Assembly (NCBI RefSeq): GCF_014529625.1
Contig: NZ_CP076039.1
Span: forward strand, 3,720,001 to 3,784,000
DNA: 64,000 nt
Origin: Candidatus Pelagisphaera phototrophica
GTDB taxonomy: Bacteria; Verrucomicrobiota; Verrucomicrobiia; Opitutales; Opitutaceae
Direction of reading: 5' to 3'
Made by a program: the position numbers and the translations under genes. The notes below the pieces were generated by a model. The model ran no database searches, was not told the DNA's origin, and worked only from the letters and a program-made list of their open reading frames with translations. Within the stretch, counting starts at the first letter, position 1, and each line of letters starts with the position of its first letter. Below are positions 45,741 through 56,250 of this stretch, in pieces.

Positions 45741-46213
45741 GCCGTACAAAACCAGAAGATCTTTCGAAATTGCAGGTAGTCTGTTCTCTTTTTTCAAAGA
45801 CCGTCGGTAATGACCTCTTTTTCGCCCAACAGATAAAAGAGTCCATCGAGGCGTCGCTTTCTGAAGAGGAGTCCTCGCTTTTTCAGCCGTTCATTTTTCG
45901 CGCAAAGGAATTGGTTTCGAAATTGGAAAGCAATCCGGCTGAAACGGGGATAGAATTGGTAGAAGCTGATTCCGAGCAAGCACCCTTTTCCATGCTCGAC
46001 CTACGCGTGAATCTTCTTGATGCCCTCAAACAGATCTGTCGGTTCGATAAAGGTGTAGTGGTACTCACTGGGCTGAAGGAAGCCATTTGCCCAAGAGGAA
46101 GACGCTGGTCCAAAACGAGAAAGATAGAGTATGAGGAAGCGATCTGCTACGCACGGGCATTTTGCCAGAAGCGCTCTCGTGCTTCGTCTAAACTGTCGCT
46201 AGTGATTTTATAG
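45737..46213 (+). CDS. uncharacterised 158-residue protein downstream of nrdR
   Basis: I do not recognise this protein. It appears soluble and helical at the N terminus (LQVVCSLFSKTVGNDLFFAQQIKES) with a C-terminal basic part (RWSKTRKIEYEEAICYARAFCQKR). It overlaps nrdR by 4 bases, so translation is coupled. No signal peptide or membrane helix is seen. Confidence 0.65.
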   Translation: MSRTKPEDLSKLQVVCSLFSKTVGNDLFFAQQIKESIEASLSEEESSLFQPFIFRAKELVSKLESNPAETGIELVEADSEQAPFSMLDLRVNLLDALKQICRFDKGVVVLTGLKEAICPRGRRWSKTRKIEYEEAICYARAFCQKRSRASSKLSLVIL

Positions 46214-46259
46214 TTCCTTACGAGATTCGCGGAAAAACCAATTCTAGCCAAAATTGACC

Positions 46260-46607
46260 ATGTCCACTGAAAGAACCTTGTTTCAAAAAATCTCTGATCG
46301 AGAAATTCCTGGCAACTTCGAATACGAAGACGACCTCTGCTTCGCTATTCGTGATATCGATCCCCAAGCGCCAACACATGTGCTTGTAATACCCAAGGTC
46401 CCGATAAAACGAATCGGCAAAGCGAAGCTAGGCGATCAATCTCTCTTGGGACACTTGCTTCTAACTGCCAGCAAAGTCGCCGACAAGCTCGAACTTGAAG
46501 CAGGCTACAGAATTGTGATCAACAATGGTCCACATGGGGGAGAAGCCGTTCCTCATCTCCACGTTCATCTATTGGGAGGTCGCCAGATGGCCTGGCCTCC
46601 AGGCTGA
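46260..46607 (+). CDS. HIT-family nucleotide-binding protein (Hint-like)
   Basis: The 115-residue protein (start at the ATG 46260; a TTG two codons upstream is also in frame) has the HIT fold: YEDDLCFAIRDIDPQAPTHVLVIPK and the active-site triad HLHVHLLGGRQM. This is a typical bacterial HINT hydrolase of adenosine phosphoramidates. It converges with dprA. Confidence 0.95.
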   Translation: MSTERTLFQKISDREIPGNFEYEDDLCFAIRDIDPQAPTHVLVIPKVPIKRIGKAKLGDQSLLGHLLLTASKVADKLELEAGYRIVINNGPHGGEAVPHLHVHLLGGRQMAWPPG

Positions 46608-46623
46608 CCATAGGTAAATTATT

Positions 46624-47745
46624 CTAGCTATATCTGGATACAGCTTCATAGGACCCATCAAGGCGTTTGGCCACATATCCCTTCAGTTCCAACATCATTA
46701 GCGTCGAAGCAATATCTGCGGTAGCAATCTGGAGCTGCTTCGCTATCCGATCAGCATCAAGAGCCTCCCCACCCTCAAATAGCTTTATCAGCTTAAGCTC
46801 AACTTCATCAAGCTCCTCAACGTCGCAGTCCCGTTCTCCAGAGTACGCGATATTCAGATAGGGGAGCGTCGTTTCGTATTCAAGTTCCGTCAGCAGATCG
46901 TCAACGCTCGACAGGAGAAGCGCTCCATCGCGAATCAACCGATTGCAACCTCGGCTCGTCTTCTGGTCAATTCTACCCGGAACCGCACAGACGAGTCTCC
47001 CCTGCTCGCCTGCGAACCGTGCAGTTATCAACGATCCTCCAGTTTCATCAGACTCAACAACAATCACCGCTTGTGACATGCCACTGACGAGCCGGTTACG
47101 CATCGGAAAGGTCTGTTTATCCGCCCGGCGGCCCAATGGAAATTCTGAAACGACTGCGCCAATCTCCCCAATCTTCCGGTACAAACCGATGTTTTCAGGT
47201 GGATACACGATATCAATACCGCAACCCATGACCGCTACGGTCATTCCTCCCTCTGCGTCCAATGCCCCCTGATGAGCGTAGGTATCAATTCCACGAGCCA
47301 TTCCACTAGTCACACAGATACCTCTACCAGAAAGCTCGCGTCCGAATTCTCGAGCGACGCCTTGACCATAGAGCGTTGTTCGCCTGCTGCCGACTATGGC
47401 TACACTTGGTCTGGAAAACCTATAGTCTCCCAGCACGTAGAGACCTATAGGCGGATCGTGTATCTCTTTTAGTATTCCGGGGTACCGATCACTCTCTCGG
47501 TCCACAAACCTCACCCCCAGTTTAGCTGCTCGCTCCTTTTCTCGGGATAGATCGAAATTCGATTGCCAACTTACAATAGCGTCCACTCCCCTTTGAGTAA
47601 GTCCTCTCACTTCAGACAACTCCGCTCTGTCTGCGTGCAGCACCCTGACGGGGTCACCGCCAAAACGCTCCAACATTTGGTTCAGCGATATCGGTCCGAT
47701 TCCTTGAAGACCGTTTAATACCCAATAAGCATCGTTATTCGTCAA
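46624..47745 (-). CDS. dprA: DNA-processing protein DprA
   Basis: DprA loads RecA on incoming single-stranded DNA during transformation. I place the start at a TTG (47745) that overlaps the end of the nnr gene and follows a GGAAGAGAGG stretch; the open frame to 47811 includes no plausible family sequence. Motifs are VGSRRTTLYGQGVAREFG, VTSGMARGIDTYAHQGAL and GGSLITARFAGEQGR. A C-terminal winged-helix domain (about 310-373) is present. Confidence 0.93.
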   Translation of the reverse strand: MTNNDAYWVLNGLQGIGPISLNQMLERFGGDPVRVLHADRAELSEVRGLTQRGVDAIVSWQSNFDLSREKERAAKLGVRFVDRESDRYPGILKEIHDPPIGLYVLGDYRFSRPSVAIVGSRRTTLYGQGVAREFGRELSGRGICVTSGMARGIDTYAHQGALDAEGGMTVAVMGCGIDIVYPPENIGLYRKIGEIGAVVSEFPLGRRADKQTFPMRNRLVSGMSQAVIVVESDETGGSLITARFAGEQGRLVCAVPGRIDQKTSRGCNRLIRDGALLLSSVDDLLTELEYETTLPYLNIAYSGERDCDVEELDEVELKLIKLFEGGEALDADRIAKQLQIATADIASTLMMLELKGYVAKRLDGSYEAVSRYS

Positions 47746-49333
47746 TCCTCTCTTCCTCCACACACAAGGCTTCACCCAAATACTCCAGCATATCTGTCGT
47801 CCGAACGGCAACCTGACCTTTTCGACTTGCCAACAAATCAGCTGCCTTTCCGTGCCAGTAAACCGCTCTGCAAGCAGCGCTCAACGCATTCTGTGGAGAC
47901 TGAGCTAAAATACCGGCAGCGAGGCCAGCCAGCAGATCTCCACTCCCCCCTCTCGCAAGGACAGAATTTCCAGTTGTATTCAAATACAGGCGCTCGCCGT
48001 CGCCAATTCGAGTCATGGCTCCCTTAAGGGCGACAATTACAGAATGCTCTTGTGCAAACTCCTGCAGCTTGCTGTTCACATCGGAAATATTTCCTTCCAA
48101 ACCAAGGATTCGTTTAAACTCTCCCAAATGGGGAGTAACGATACAAACACCCTGGACCCAGTATAAGACCCTTCGCTGTAGGGCATCCGCATCGATAACA
48201 ATGGATCCGGTCCATCGTTTAAGTAGTTCGCCAAGCAGGTTGACTGTCTCTGGATCATTCCCCATTCCGGGACCCACTAGGATTGCGCTGGCGTTTGACT
48301 GAATTGTCCTGATATAACCGAGCCCTTTGGAGGAAAGTCCACCAGATGGGGATTCTGGCCAAGACACCCACATTGCCTCTGGAACCAATGGAGCCAACCC
48401 GGGAACAATACCCGCCGGTGCACAAACAGTAACCAGACCCACTCCACTAAGCAATGCTGTTCGAATGCTCATAAGAAGCGCTCCCGGCATTTCTCTCGAT
48501 CCAGCTAGGATAAAGAGATGACCGTAGAATCGTTTATCGACATGAACTGGACGCCGTCTTCGCATCAGATTCAGAGTAGAGTCATTCAATACCCGATTTT
48601 TTGACTCTATCGGGTCGTTGAAAAGACCTATATCCAAATATCGTATACTACCAATCGAACCGCCTTTCCCTCCTTTCAGCAAAGGGCTCTTCAGAATACC
48701 CGTCGCAAAGGTAACGTCTGCCTTAAAACAAAGGTCATCTGCTTCATCACCCAACCCGCTAGGAAGATCGACCGCGACCCTGAGTCGAATATCCTTAAGC
48801 TTGTTTGCAAATTCGATTACTTTTCGAGTAGGGCCTTTCGTCGGCGGACGAAACTGCATGCCAATGAGTCCATCGAGACATATATCAAACGGCTCGCCGG
48901 CCTGCCACTTTTCGATTTCGCTATGCCAATCGCTGCTTACGTCATCATCACTTTCAAAAATCGCCAATCGGTCTTCTGGAAAACGATTCTTCAATTGCTC
49001 TAAAGAGCGGGCCGTATTTGGTTTCAGGGTACTCTCTGGACATGCTAAGAGAAGCGTCACTATCCCCACCGATCCAGCTCTGGCCATTTCATCAATCCCC
49101 AAGAGAGCGTCTCCTCCATTATGGCCTTTGCCAATCAGACCAAGAACGGACAGTGATTTCTTACTGTATCGAGTAAAACCATACTCTGTCAGAATCCCTT
49201 GGCCCAGTTTACGGCCTACTTCAGCCATTGCATCCCAAATCTTCTCGTCTGAATCCAAGATGGAGTTCTCATATTCCCCCGCTTCTTTGCAGCTAAGGAC
49301 CGGGTCCGAATTTTCGAAATATTCTGCCCTCAT
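47735..49333 (-). CDS. nnr: bifunctional NAD(P)H-hydrate epimerase/dehydratase
   Basis: This enzyme repairs hydrated NAD(P)H. The 532-residue protein joins an N-terminal YjeF epimerase domain (GLIGKGHNGGDALLGIDEMA, DGLIGMQFRPP) to a C-terminal dehydratase/ribokinase-like domain (HLFILAGSREMPGALLMSI, VGPGMGNDPET, ARGGSGDLLAGLAAGIL). It overlaps the dprA start downstream. Downstream neighbour dprA is a common partner of nnr in bacteria. Confidence 0.95.
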   Translation of the reverse strand: MRAEYFENSDPVLSCKEAGEYENSILDSDEKIWDAMAEVGRKLGQGILTEYGFTRYSKKSLSVLGLIGKGHNGGDALLGIDEMARAGSVGIVTLLLACPESTLKPNTARSLEQLKNRFPEDRLAIFESDDDVSSDWHSEIEKWQAGEPFDICLDGLIGMQFRPPTKGPTRKVIEFANKLKDIRLRVAVDLPSGLGDEADDLCFKADVTFATGILKSPLLKGGKGGSIGSIRYLDIGLFNDPIESKNRVLNDSTLNLMRRRRPVHVDKRFYGHLFILAGSREMPGALLMSIRTALLSGVGLVTVCAPAGIVPGLAPLVPEAMWVSWPESPSGGLSSKGLGYIRTIQSNASAILVGPGMGNDPETVNLLGELLKRWTGSIVIDADALQRRVLYWVQGVCIVTPHLGEFKRILGLEGNISDVNSKLQEFAQEHSVIVALKGAMTRIGDGERLYLNTTGNSVLARGGSGDLLAGLAAGILAQSPQNALSAACRAVYWHGKAADLLASRKGQVAVRTTDMLEYLGEALCVEEERIDE

Positions 49334-49366
49334 TTTCCTACCATTCTCCCTTACGAATCTCCCTAT

Positions 49367-49780
49367 CTACCCTATCAGTCCGGCTATCGCGATTGCCGTT
49401 TTTTCGGTATGAGTGAGGCTGATGGATATCCGAGTTCCACCCATTGAGAGCATAAAACGTCGCGCTTTTTCATCCAGTTCAATCTCAGGCTGTCTTCTTT
49501 CACCCATCGCGACTCCGATAGACTTCCAATCGAAATATTCACCAATTCCAGTCGTGAATGCCTTCGAAACCGCTTCTTTCGCCGCAAATCTAGCCGCCAG
49601 ATGTTGGTCTGGGTACTTCATTTTCATACAATAATCCAATTCCGTTGGTATGTAGACTCTTTGCAAGAACCGGTCACCTTGGCGTTTTCGCATGCCTTTG
49701 ATTCGCTCTACATCGACAATATCGACACCAAGGCCCAGAAGCGGGCCGGCAGGAGGCAACCGGAAATCAAGAGTCATCAA
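49367..49780 (-). CDS. acpS: holo-[acyl-carrier-protein] synthase
   Basis: AcpS transfers phosphopantetheine to acyl carrier protein. The 137-residue product has the GLGVDIVDVERIKGMRKRQG segment with the Asp ligand and the FAAKEAVSKAFTTGIG motif, both diagnostic. It ends ISISLTHTEKTAIAIA, also conserved. It lies between pdxJ and nnr, an arrangement found in many bacteria. Confidence 0.96.
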   Translation of the reverse strand: MMTLDFRLPPAGPLLGLGVDIVDVERIKGMRKRQGDRFLQRVYIPTELDYCMKMKYPDQHLAARFAAKEAVSKAFTTGIGEYFDWKSIGVAMGERRQPEIELDEKARRFMLSMGGTRISISLTHTEKTAIAIAGLIG

Positions 49781-49798
49781 TGAAATTTCACTAAAACC

Positions 49799-50554
49799 CT
49801 AGCCATTAATCAAGGATTTCATCTCTCGGACGGCATCAGAAATTCCGCAAAACAGTGCCCGACTAACTATGCTGTGACCGATGTTTAACTCATGGAGGTT
49901 GGGAATCGTCCTAACCTCCTTGATATTGTTGTAATTAATTCCATGCCCCGCATTCACCGTTAGCTTCAAATCAAGCCCTTGCTTGGCTCCAACGAGTAGT
50001 CGATCGAATTCATCGGCCCTGTTATCGAGATAGTAAGCATTCGCATACGCCCCTGTGTGCAACTCGATATGTGAAGCCCCCGAATCCGCGGACGCAGCGA
50101 TCTGATCCGAATCAGGGTCGATAAACAGACTCGTTACTATGCCGGCAGAGGCTGCGGTGCTTACAATTGCCTTCACTCTTTCAAAATTACCCGCCACATC
50201 CAAGCCCCCCTCGGTGGTCACTTCTTCACGGCTTTCAGGAACAACACAGATCGAGTCGGGGCGGACTTCCAAGGCGAAAGCCATCATCTCGTCTGTCGCC
50301 GCCATCTCCATATTTAGGCGAGTCGAAATCACTTCGCGGATCTTGAGAACATCACTCCGTTGAACGTGACGCCCATCTTCTCTCGGATGCACAGTAATCC
50401 CATCGGCTCCCGCCTTTTCTGAGAACAGAGCGATCTCAATTAGGTCCGGTTCGACAATGGGGCCAAATTCCTGTCCCAGACCCCGATAGCGGGCTTCGCG
50501 AACCGTAGCAGCATGATCGATATTGACGCCTAGAAGAATGTTTGCGTTAGACAT
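49799..50554 (-). CDS. pdxJ: pyridoxine 5'-phosphate synthase
   Basis: PdxJ condenses 3-amino-2-oxopropyl phosphate with deoxyxylulose 5-phosphate. The start at 50554 (MSNANILLGVNIDHAATVREAR) gives 251 residues; an upstream frame to 50623 is not family-like. Motifs include LGVNIDHAATVREARYRG, GADGITVHPREDGRH, and VNAGHGINYNN. It precedes acpS, as is common. Confidence 0.97.
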   Translation of the reverse strand: MSNANILLGVNIDHAATVREARYRGLGQEFGPIVEPDLIEIALFSEKAGADGITVHPREDGRHVQRSDVLKIREVISTRLNMEMAATDEMMAFALEVRPDSICVVPESREEVTTEGGLDVAGNFERVKAIVSTAASAGIVTSLFIDPDSDQIAASADSGASHIELHTGAYANAYYLDNRADEFDRLLVGAKQGLDLKLTVNAGHGINYNNIKEVRTIPNLHELNIGHSIVSRALFCGISDAVREMKSLING

Positions 50555-50638
50555 GGTGTTCAATTGGCTAAGGATTCCACCTAGATCCTTCAGAAGGCTG
50601 AAAGCAGGGACGATAGAAGACAACTAAAGAAAAAATTA

Positions 50639-51367
50639 ATGACACCAACTAACGCCAAACGAGAAAACCTGCTTCTCAACATCATTTTCAATATTGTTGC
50701 ACCGAGTGTGACATTCTCGAAATTGGATGACCTATTGAAAAAGGTCGGGCTAGAGGGCATATTGAGTCCGACCCAAATTCTAGTAATCGCCGTTTCAATG
50801 CCTCTGGCGTATGGAATCTACGACTACATCGTTAGAAGAAATGTCAATCTATTCTCAGTTCTCGGATTCGCAAACGTAGGACTCACAGGACTCATCGGAG
50901 TCCTTGCTCTTGATGGCCTTTGGGTCGCGGTAAAAGAAGCCAGTCTCCCAGCGATCTTTGGAATACTGGTTCTCGCAAGCGCGAAAACCGAAAAACCTCT
51001 CATTAGAACCATCTTCTACAATCCTGATGTGATCGACGTCGATAAGATCGACGAGATTGTAACCGAACGAAATGAGGAGTCTGCTTTTGAGAAGCTATTC
51101 TCTCTTGCTACCCTCCTCTTTATCGTTTCCTCAGTTTTTAGCGTGGTTATGAACTTCGTACTCGCCCGCATTTTAGTAACGAGTTCAGGAGGCACGGAGC
51201 TCTTTAACGAACAAATGGGCCGCATGACCTGGATTTCCTACATCGTTATAGTGATTCCAGGAATGGCGATTTCCATCGTCGCCATGTGGAAACTCTACGC
51301 CGGGATTATGAAGCTGACCGGGTTGAAGTTCGAGGAACTGATGCATCCTCATCATTCAAAAAAGTAG
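50639..51367 (+). CDS. multi-pass membrane protein (VC0807-like)
   Basis: The 242-residue protein has about five hydrophobic segments (around residues 45-60, 70-90, 100-115, 160-185 and 205-230). Blocks GYANVGLTG-type (FANVGLTGLIGVL) and VIPGMAISIVAMWKLYAG suggest the VC0807-like family of integral membrane proteins of unknown function. The family call is from memory. It is divergent from pdxJ and converges with the metallophosphoesterase remnant. Confidence 0.5.
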   Translation: MTPTNAKRENLLLNIIFNIVAPSVTFSKLDDLLKKVGLEGILSPTQILVIAVSMPLAYGIYDYIVRRNVNLFSVLGFANVGLTGLIGVLALDGLWVAVKEASLPAIFGILVLASAKTEKPLIRTIFYNPDVIDVDKIDEIVTERNEESAFEKLFSLATLLFIVSSVFSVVMNFVLARILVTSSGGTELFNEQMGRMTWISYIVIVIPGMAISIVAMWKLYAGIMKLTGLKFEELMHPHHSKK

Positions 51368-51391
51368 GCCCGATTCTGAAGTTTCAAATCG

Positions 51392-52382
51392 CTATCTGCG
51401 ATTCGCTTCTACGATCAACTGGCTTATTCGGAAAACCTGTGCTGATTCAGGTTCCACTTCGACTCTAACCCCATGCATATTTGAAGCTCCATAGACTTCT
51501 AAACGGGTTAGGTTTTCGATACTGTCGCGAGCCGTACCTTCGAGCATAAGTGGCTTGTCTACACGGAAATAGTGTGAGTCTCCATGGGAAGCCAAAACAG
51601 GCTTGCTGAACGCGATCGTTAACTCGCGCAGTTGCTCAAGAAATCGGGCAAAGCCTAGATTCCACTCCCTTCCCAATTCTCCAAAAGGGTTTCCATGGAT
51701 AAATATCGCCAAGCCTGGGGCATCCAAATTCCGAGCTTTCTCAAATGCATTTTCCAGCCATGCTTCATTTGCTTTATCACGAGCAACGAACTCTTCTACG
51801 GCTCCAGGAACATCAGGCTGGTTGTTATTATGGCCACCAAAGATATGGAGGGTCGCAAACACAACCCCATCTCGAATCCACATTCTATTTTCAGGATAAT
51901 CTCTCAAATTCGTATCGGTAGATTGTATACTTATTTCAATAGGCGTTCCGCCTCCCAATGACCTGCTCGACCCGAAAAACCGATCCCGAATGACCGATAA
52001 TCTCTCAAGCGGATCCATCGATCCCGCGGCTTTTCGGTGACAATCTGTCCATTCATTGTCTCCCGGGGTATAAACCAACGGATGATCAAATTTCGAGAAA
52101 CTGTCCCAAGTGCGCTGCACTGTTTCATTCGAAAAAGGAGAACCTCCCGACTTTGTGTCCCCCACGTGAGCCGTAAACGCAGGTTTTTCCCGATTGACCG
52201 CTTCCGATTACATTGTCAAAGCGTTCGTAGTCCTCGGGCAGGGAGTAGGGCATGTCCCCCAACACGCAAAAGTGAAATGATCTCTCAAATTCGGGGTTTT
52301 TCGGTCCAGTGCAATTGACGCCACATACCAGGCAGAGGACAGTGAATGCGATAGAGAAAAGCTTAACCCCAAAAGACCATTC
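51392..52382 (-). pseudogene. metallophosphoesterase gene with a frameshift
   Basis: Two frames together encode one metallophosphoesterase. The 5' part (open from 52382) reads a signal-like segment (VKLFSIAFTVLCLVCGVNC) and then FCVLGDMPYSLPEDYERFDNVI. At 52204-52205 the frame must shift by one base (an extra G in the minus-strand ATCGGAAGC) to continue VNREKPAFTAHVGDTKSGG, PGDNEWTDCH, FIHGNPFGE and SHGDSHYFRVDKP to the stop at 51392. The 5' part also has no ATG/GTG/TTG start at the usual place (GTT is found). The frame from GTG at 52165 could still make a truncated product. It lies downstream of gltA. Confidence 0.75.
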
Positions 52383-52442
52383 TCAATAAGCTCAGTTAGC
52401 AAGCTTTGAGCGACTCGATTCGACCCAACGGTATTCGAAATC

Positions 52443-53741
52443 CTATCCTCTATCTTCCATCGCCACGTAGTCACGCAACGCAGGTCCCTGATAAATTTGT
52501 CGAGGGCGATTGATTTTCATTTTCGGGTTCATTGCGATTTCTCGCCAATTCGCCACCCAGCCTGGCATACGGCCGATGGCAAACATCACCGTGAACATAT
52601 CCGATGGAATACCCAAAGCCCGCAAAACAATACCACTGTAAAAGTCCACATTCGGATACAGATTGCGGGAAATGAAATAATCGTCAGCCAAAGCGGCCTG
52701 CTCCAAATGACGTGCAATATCTAAACAAGGATCATCAATTCCCAGCTTGTTCAAGAGCTCCTCACAGGCTTTGCCGATAATCTTTGCTCGTGGATCGAAG
52801 TTCTTGTAAACACGGTGCCCAAAGCCCATCAACCGCTTTCCACTCTTACCACTCTTTGCCTCTTCGATAAATTTCGAACCGTCATCTCCCGTAGCTCGAA
52901 TCTCTTCTAGCATCTTAATCACTGCCATGTTCGCTCCACCGTGGGCCGGTCCCCAAAGCGCTCCGCACCCCGCAGCAACAGAGGCAAATAAATTAGCTCC
53001 GCCCGAGGCCACCATGCGTACCGTTGAGGTGCTGCAATTCTGCTCATGGTCTGCATGGAGCAGCAGCATGAGATCAAGTGCCCGACTCACCTCGGGAATT
53101 GCTTTATACGGCCTTCCTTCTTCGGAAAACATTAGGTGCAAGAAATTGTCCCCAAACGAAAGCGAGGGATCAGGCTGGTTTCCCTCAAGTCCTTTAGTCA
53201 CACGGTACCCAAGAGCAGCCGCTGTCGCCGTTTGGGCGATCGCTGCAGCTGCCGCCTCGTCGAAATGCTCAAGATCCACGGCTCGGTCGTTGGTAGCCAT
53301 GCTCGCATTGTAGCAGCTCATAGCTCCTAGCATCGATCCCAACATCCCCATTGGCGGGGCATCGCGAGGAAAGCCTTTCAATGCGTCGCACATCATTGGC
53401 GATACAGCAGCTCCCTTTCGAACTCTAGTTGTAAACTGATCCAGCTCGAATTGAGTCGGCAAATCTCCGTACAGGAGCATATATGAGGACTCTAGGAAGC
53501 TCGACTTGTCAGCAAGTTGTTCGATGGGGATACCACGATAGCGAAGAATTCCTACTTCTCCATCGATGTAGGTGATTTCGCTCTGGCAAGATCCCGTATT
53601 TCCATAGCCCTCGTCGTAGGAAATGTAGCCAGTCGCTGAACGAAGCGTCCGAAAATCAACTGCCTTTTCATTCTCAACACCTTTGATGGTTGGGAAAACG
53701 TATTCTTTGTCGTCCAATGTTAGGACTGCCGGTTTGCTCAT
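52443..53741 (-). CDS. gltA: citrate synthase (type II)
   Basis: Citrate synthase starts the TCA cycle. The 432-residue protein has the N-terminal [41 protein letters not shown] (active-site His), [17 protein letters not shown] and the C-terminal Asp-containing [15 protein letters not shown], with the Arg in GWVANWREI. Length and motifs match hexameric type II enzymes. A GAGAT motif precedes the ATG. Confidence 0.98.
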   Translation of the reverse strand: MSKPAVLTLDDKEYVFPTIKGVENEKAVDFRTLRSATGYISYDEGYGNTGSCQSEITYIDGEVGILRYRGIPIEQLADKSSFLESSYMLLYGDLPTQFELDQFTTRVRKGAAVSPMMCDALKGFPRDAPPMGMLGSMLGAMSCYNASMATNDRAVDLEHFDEAAAAAIAQTATAAALGYRVTKGLEGNQPDPSLSFGDNFLHLMFSEEGRPYKAIPEVSRALDLMLLLHADHEQNCSTSTVRMVASGGANLFASVAAGCGALWGPAHGGANMAVIKMLEEIRATGDDGSKFIEEAKSGKSGKRLMGFGHRVYKNFDPRAKIIGKACEELLNKLGIDDPCLDIARHLEQAALADDYFISRNLYPNVDFYSGIVLRALGIPSDMFTVMFAIGRMPGWVANWREIAMNPKMKINRPRQIYQGPALRDYVAMEDRG

Positions 53742-53863
53742 GAGATCTCGCGCTTGTAAGTTACTAAAAATGTAGAGTAATCGAATAAAAGGATGGGTAA
53801 GACTAATTTCCTTGGTAGCCTGATGTAAAGCATGACACGCCTGGAAGTTAACTATTACCGATC

Positions 53864-54508
53864 TTAAGAGGCAAAGGAGTCGTCCTGATTACAAATCGAG
53901 GCGAAATTGGAGTATATCTGGAGCCCTTTTGCCTGACTCTTCTCTGGGTGAAACTGGCAGGCTAAAGTATTCGCGCGGGCGATCGAGCTCGTAAAAACGC
54001 CGTCGTAATCCGTGGTCGTTAGTACCAGTTCAGAATCCTCTGGTACTGCGTAATAGCTATGCACAAAGTAAAAGCGGTCCTTCTCGCTGTCTAAACTCTT
54101 CCAGAAGGGAGAGTCATTTTGCTCGAGCTTGGCAGTATTCCAACCCATATGGGGAATCTTGAACCCAGGCTGTGAAACAAAACGGACGACCTTTCCTGGA
54201 AATATTCCCAGCCCTTTCACATGCCGCTCTTCTGACACATCAAACAACGCTTGCAGCCCCAGACATACTCCCATGAAGGGCCGATCTTCCTGTATCCATC
54301 CCGCAATGAAATCGTCAAAATTCGATGCTCGCAACCCGTCGACGCAATCTTCGAGGGCCCCCACTCCAGGAAGCACCAATCCTTCGACATCGGTAACTTC
54401 GGAAGGCTTAGTGACGATCTTCGGAGAGGCCCCCACCTTTAGAAGGGCATTCTCCACACTCCTCAGGTTCCCCATTCCATAATTGATAATTGCGATTCTG
54501 GCACTCAT
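53864..54508 (-). CDS. hisH: imidazole glycerol phosphate synthase subunit HisH
   Basis: HisH is the glutaminase that feeds ammonia to HisF in histidine biosynthesis. The 214-residue protein has [18 protein letters not shown], the nucleophile Cys in [13 protein letters not shown], and the His-Glu pair in [11 protein letters not shown]. It follows hisB by 66 bases on the same strand; hisA and hisF are not in the window. Confidence 0.97.
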   Translation of the reverse strand: MSARIAIINYGMGNLRSVENALLKVGASPKIVTKPSEVTDVEGLVLPGVGALEDCVDGLRASNFDDFIAGWIQEDRPFMGVCLGLQALFDVSEERHVKGLGIFPGKVVRFVSQPGFKIPHMGWNTAKLEQNDSPFWKSLDSEKDRFYFVHSYYAVPEDSELVLTTTDYDGVFTSSIARANTLACQFHPEKSQAKGLQIYSNFASICNQDDSFAS

Positions 54509-54574
54509 TCTATCAAGAAGTCAGGATCCATACGCCACTGAGAAACCTTTAGTCAACAGTCAGCTTAGCCCTAC

Positions 54575-55171
54575 TCAAAGCATTCCTTTGGTAGACGGAA
54601 GAAGTCCTTCGAGACGACTGTCGATTGAACTAGCCATATCGACTGCCCTCGCCATGCATTTGAAGATACACTCCGCTATGTGATGCGGCTCTTCTCCATA
54701 CTCGAGTTTAATATGCAGATTCGCTCCCAATGTATTTGAAAAAGCCCGACAAAACTCCTTTACGAGAACAATATTAAAGTCCCTCACATAGGATGTTGGA
54801 GCAACCACTTGATAATCAAGAAAGGGACGATTGCCGAGATCGATCGCCACTCTTCCTAAGCACTCATCCATTGGAAGAATAAAGAAACCATAGCGATGCA
54901 TGCCTTTTTTGTCTCCAACCGCGTTCTTAAAAAGCTGCCCCAGCACGATTCCAACGTCTTCAACCGTGTGGTGATAGTCTACTTTTACATCTCCTTTCGC
55001 GACAACTTCTAGATCGAATAACCCATGAGCTGCAAACAATGTCAGCATATGGTCGAAGAAGGGCACTCCTGTATCGATCTCAGCCTTACCGGTACCATCA
55101 ATATTGAGAGATGCCTTTATCTGTGTCTCATTGGTTTCGCGTTCCAGCGATGCTATTCGTTCTTCAGCCAT
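54575..55171 (-). CDS. hisB: imidazoleglycerol-phosphate dehydratase
   Basis: This enzyme dehydrates imidazole glycerol phosphate in histidine synthesis. The 198-residue protein is the monofunctional form, with [31 protein letters not shown] and [16 protein letters not shown], the metal-binding His/Glu motifs. Its start lies inside the end of hisC (19-base overlap), so expression is coupled. Confidence 0.98.
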   Translation of the reverse strand: MAEERIASLERETNETQIKASLNIDGTGKAEIDTGVPFFDHMLTLFAAHGLFDLEVVAKGDVKVDYHHTVEDVGIVLGQLFKNAVGDKKGMHRYGFFILPMDECLGRVAIDLGNRPFLDYQVVAPTSYVRDFNIVLVKEFCRAFSNTLGANLHIKLEYGEEPHHIAECIFKCMARAVDMASSIDSRLEGLLPSTKGML

Positions 55172-56250
55172 TGTTCTATCGTTTCGCTTAATTTGAGCAT
55201 TTGACCCTCTTCTCCAATACTGATTCTTAAAAAACTGGCAGTCAAGGCGTGTCCAGGGAAATACCGAACCAATATTTTCTCGGATTTCAAGAACTCGAGC
55301 AAGTTTAGAGCAACCGACGGCCCTTTTTCTCCCTCTCCATTGACCGGTTCGGTAAACAGCATATTCGCCTCAGATTCATAGGTAAACCATCCGAGCGAAT
55401 TGAGTTCGTCAAAATAATAGTCCCGCGTGCGAGCCACTTTCCCCACAATCGCCTTCATGTAGCTCTGATCCTGAATCGCCGCTAATGCCCCGGCTTGTGA
55501 CAATTGATTAACATTGTAGCTATCTCGCACGCGGTCCAAAGCCTCGATAATCTCCGCACTCGCCAGTGCGTAGCCCACCCTTAAGCCCGCCAAAGCATAC
55601 GATTTGGAAAGCGTTCTGGTGATCACCAGATTCGAGAATGCTTCGACTAATTCGACTGCATTTTCCTTAGCAAAGTCGGCATATGCCTCGTCCACCACGA
55701 CGATGCCTCTGAATCTCTCTAGCAGTTTTCTGATCGACTCATTTGAGAAACCTACTCCAGTGGGGGCATTGGGCGACGTGAAAAAAAGTATTCCAGCGTC
55801 GCACCCTAAAAGCTCTAACAATGGCAGGTCCATATCACGACCAAACGGGATTTCGATAGTACTTGAATTTTGAATCCCGCAAAGAACGGGATACAGTGAG
55901 TAGCTGGGGAAGGTATAACCTACCTTTCTCTCGATCGTCGAAAAAGCGCGTGTCAGCAAATTCAACAAATCGTCCGAGCCATTTCCAACGATCACATTGC
56001 AGGCATCCAAACCATGCAGATTCGCTATTTCTGAACGCAGCTCCGAGCTTCGGGGATCTGGATAGAGACGTAGCGAATCCCCTAAAGCGTCCCGAATCGC
56101 CGCTTCAACGCTTGGGCTCGGCGGATAGGGGTTTTCGTTCGTGTTTATCTTAACCCAGCCATCCTCTTTTGGTTGAAAGCCCGGCGTGTAGGCATGCAAT
56201 TTCTTTATGTGGGGCAGCACATACTCTGAAACTAGAATTTGATCACTCAT
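55153..56250 (-). CDS. hisC: histidinol-phosphate aminotransferase
   Basis: HisC is a PLP-dependent class I/II aminotransferase. The 365-residue protein has [26 protein letters not shown] and the PLP-Lys segment [20 protein letters not shown]. It overlaps hisD by 4 bases upstream and hisB by 19 downstream in the his operon. Length and motifs are typical. Confidence 0.96.
   Translation of the reverse strand: MSDQILVSEYVLPHIKKLHAYTPGFQPKEDGWVKINTNENPYPPSPSVEAAIRDALGDSLRLYPDPRSSELRSEIANLHGLDACNVIVGNGSDDLLNLLTRAFSTIERKVGYTFPSYSLYPVLCGIQNSSTIEIPFGRDMDLPLLELLGCDAGILFFTSPNAPTGVGFSNESIRKLLERFRGIVVVDEAYADFAKENAVELVEAFSNLVITRTLSKSYALAGLRVGYALASAEIIEALDRVRDSYNVNQLSQAGALAAIQDQSYMKAIVGKVARTRDYYFDELNSLGWFTYESEANMLFTEPVNGEGEKGPSVALNLLEFLKSEKILVRYFPGHALTASFLRISIGEEGQMLKLSETIEQWLKNE

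Noticed and set aside
52208-52474. 88-codon minus-strand frame overlapping the gltA end
   Set aside because: It overlaps the better-supported 5' part of the metallophosphoesterase in another frame and has no family resemblance.
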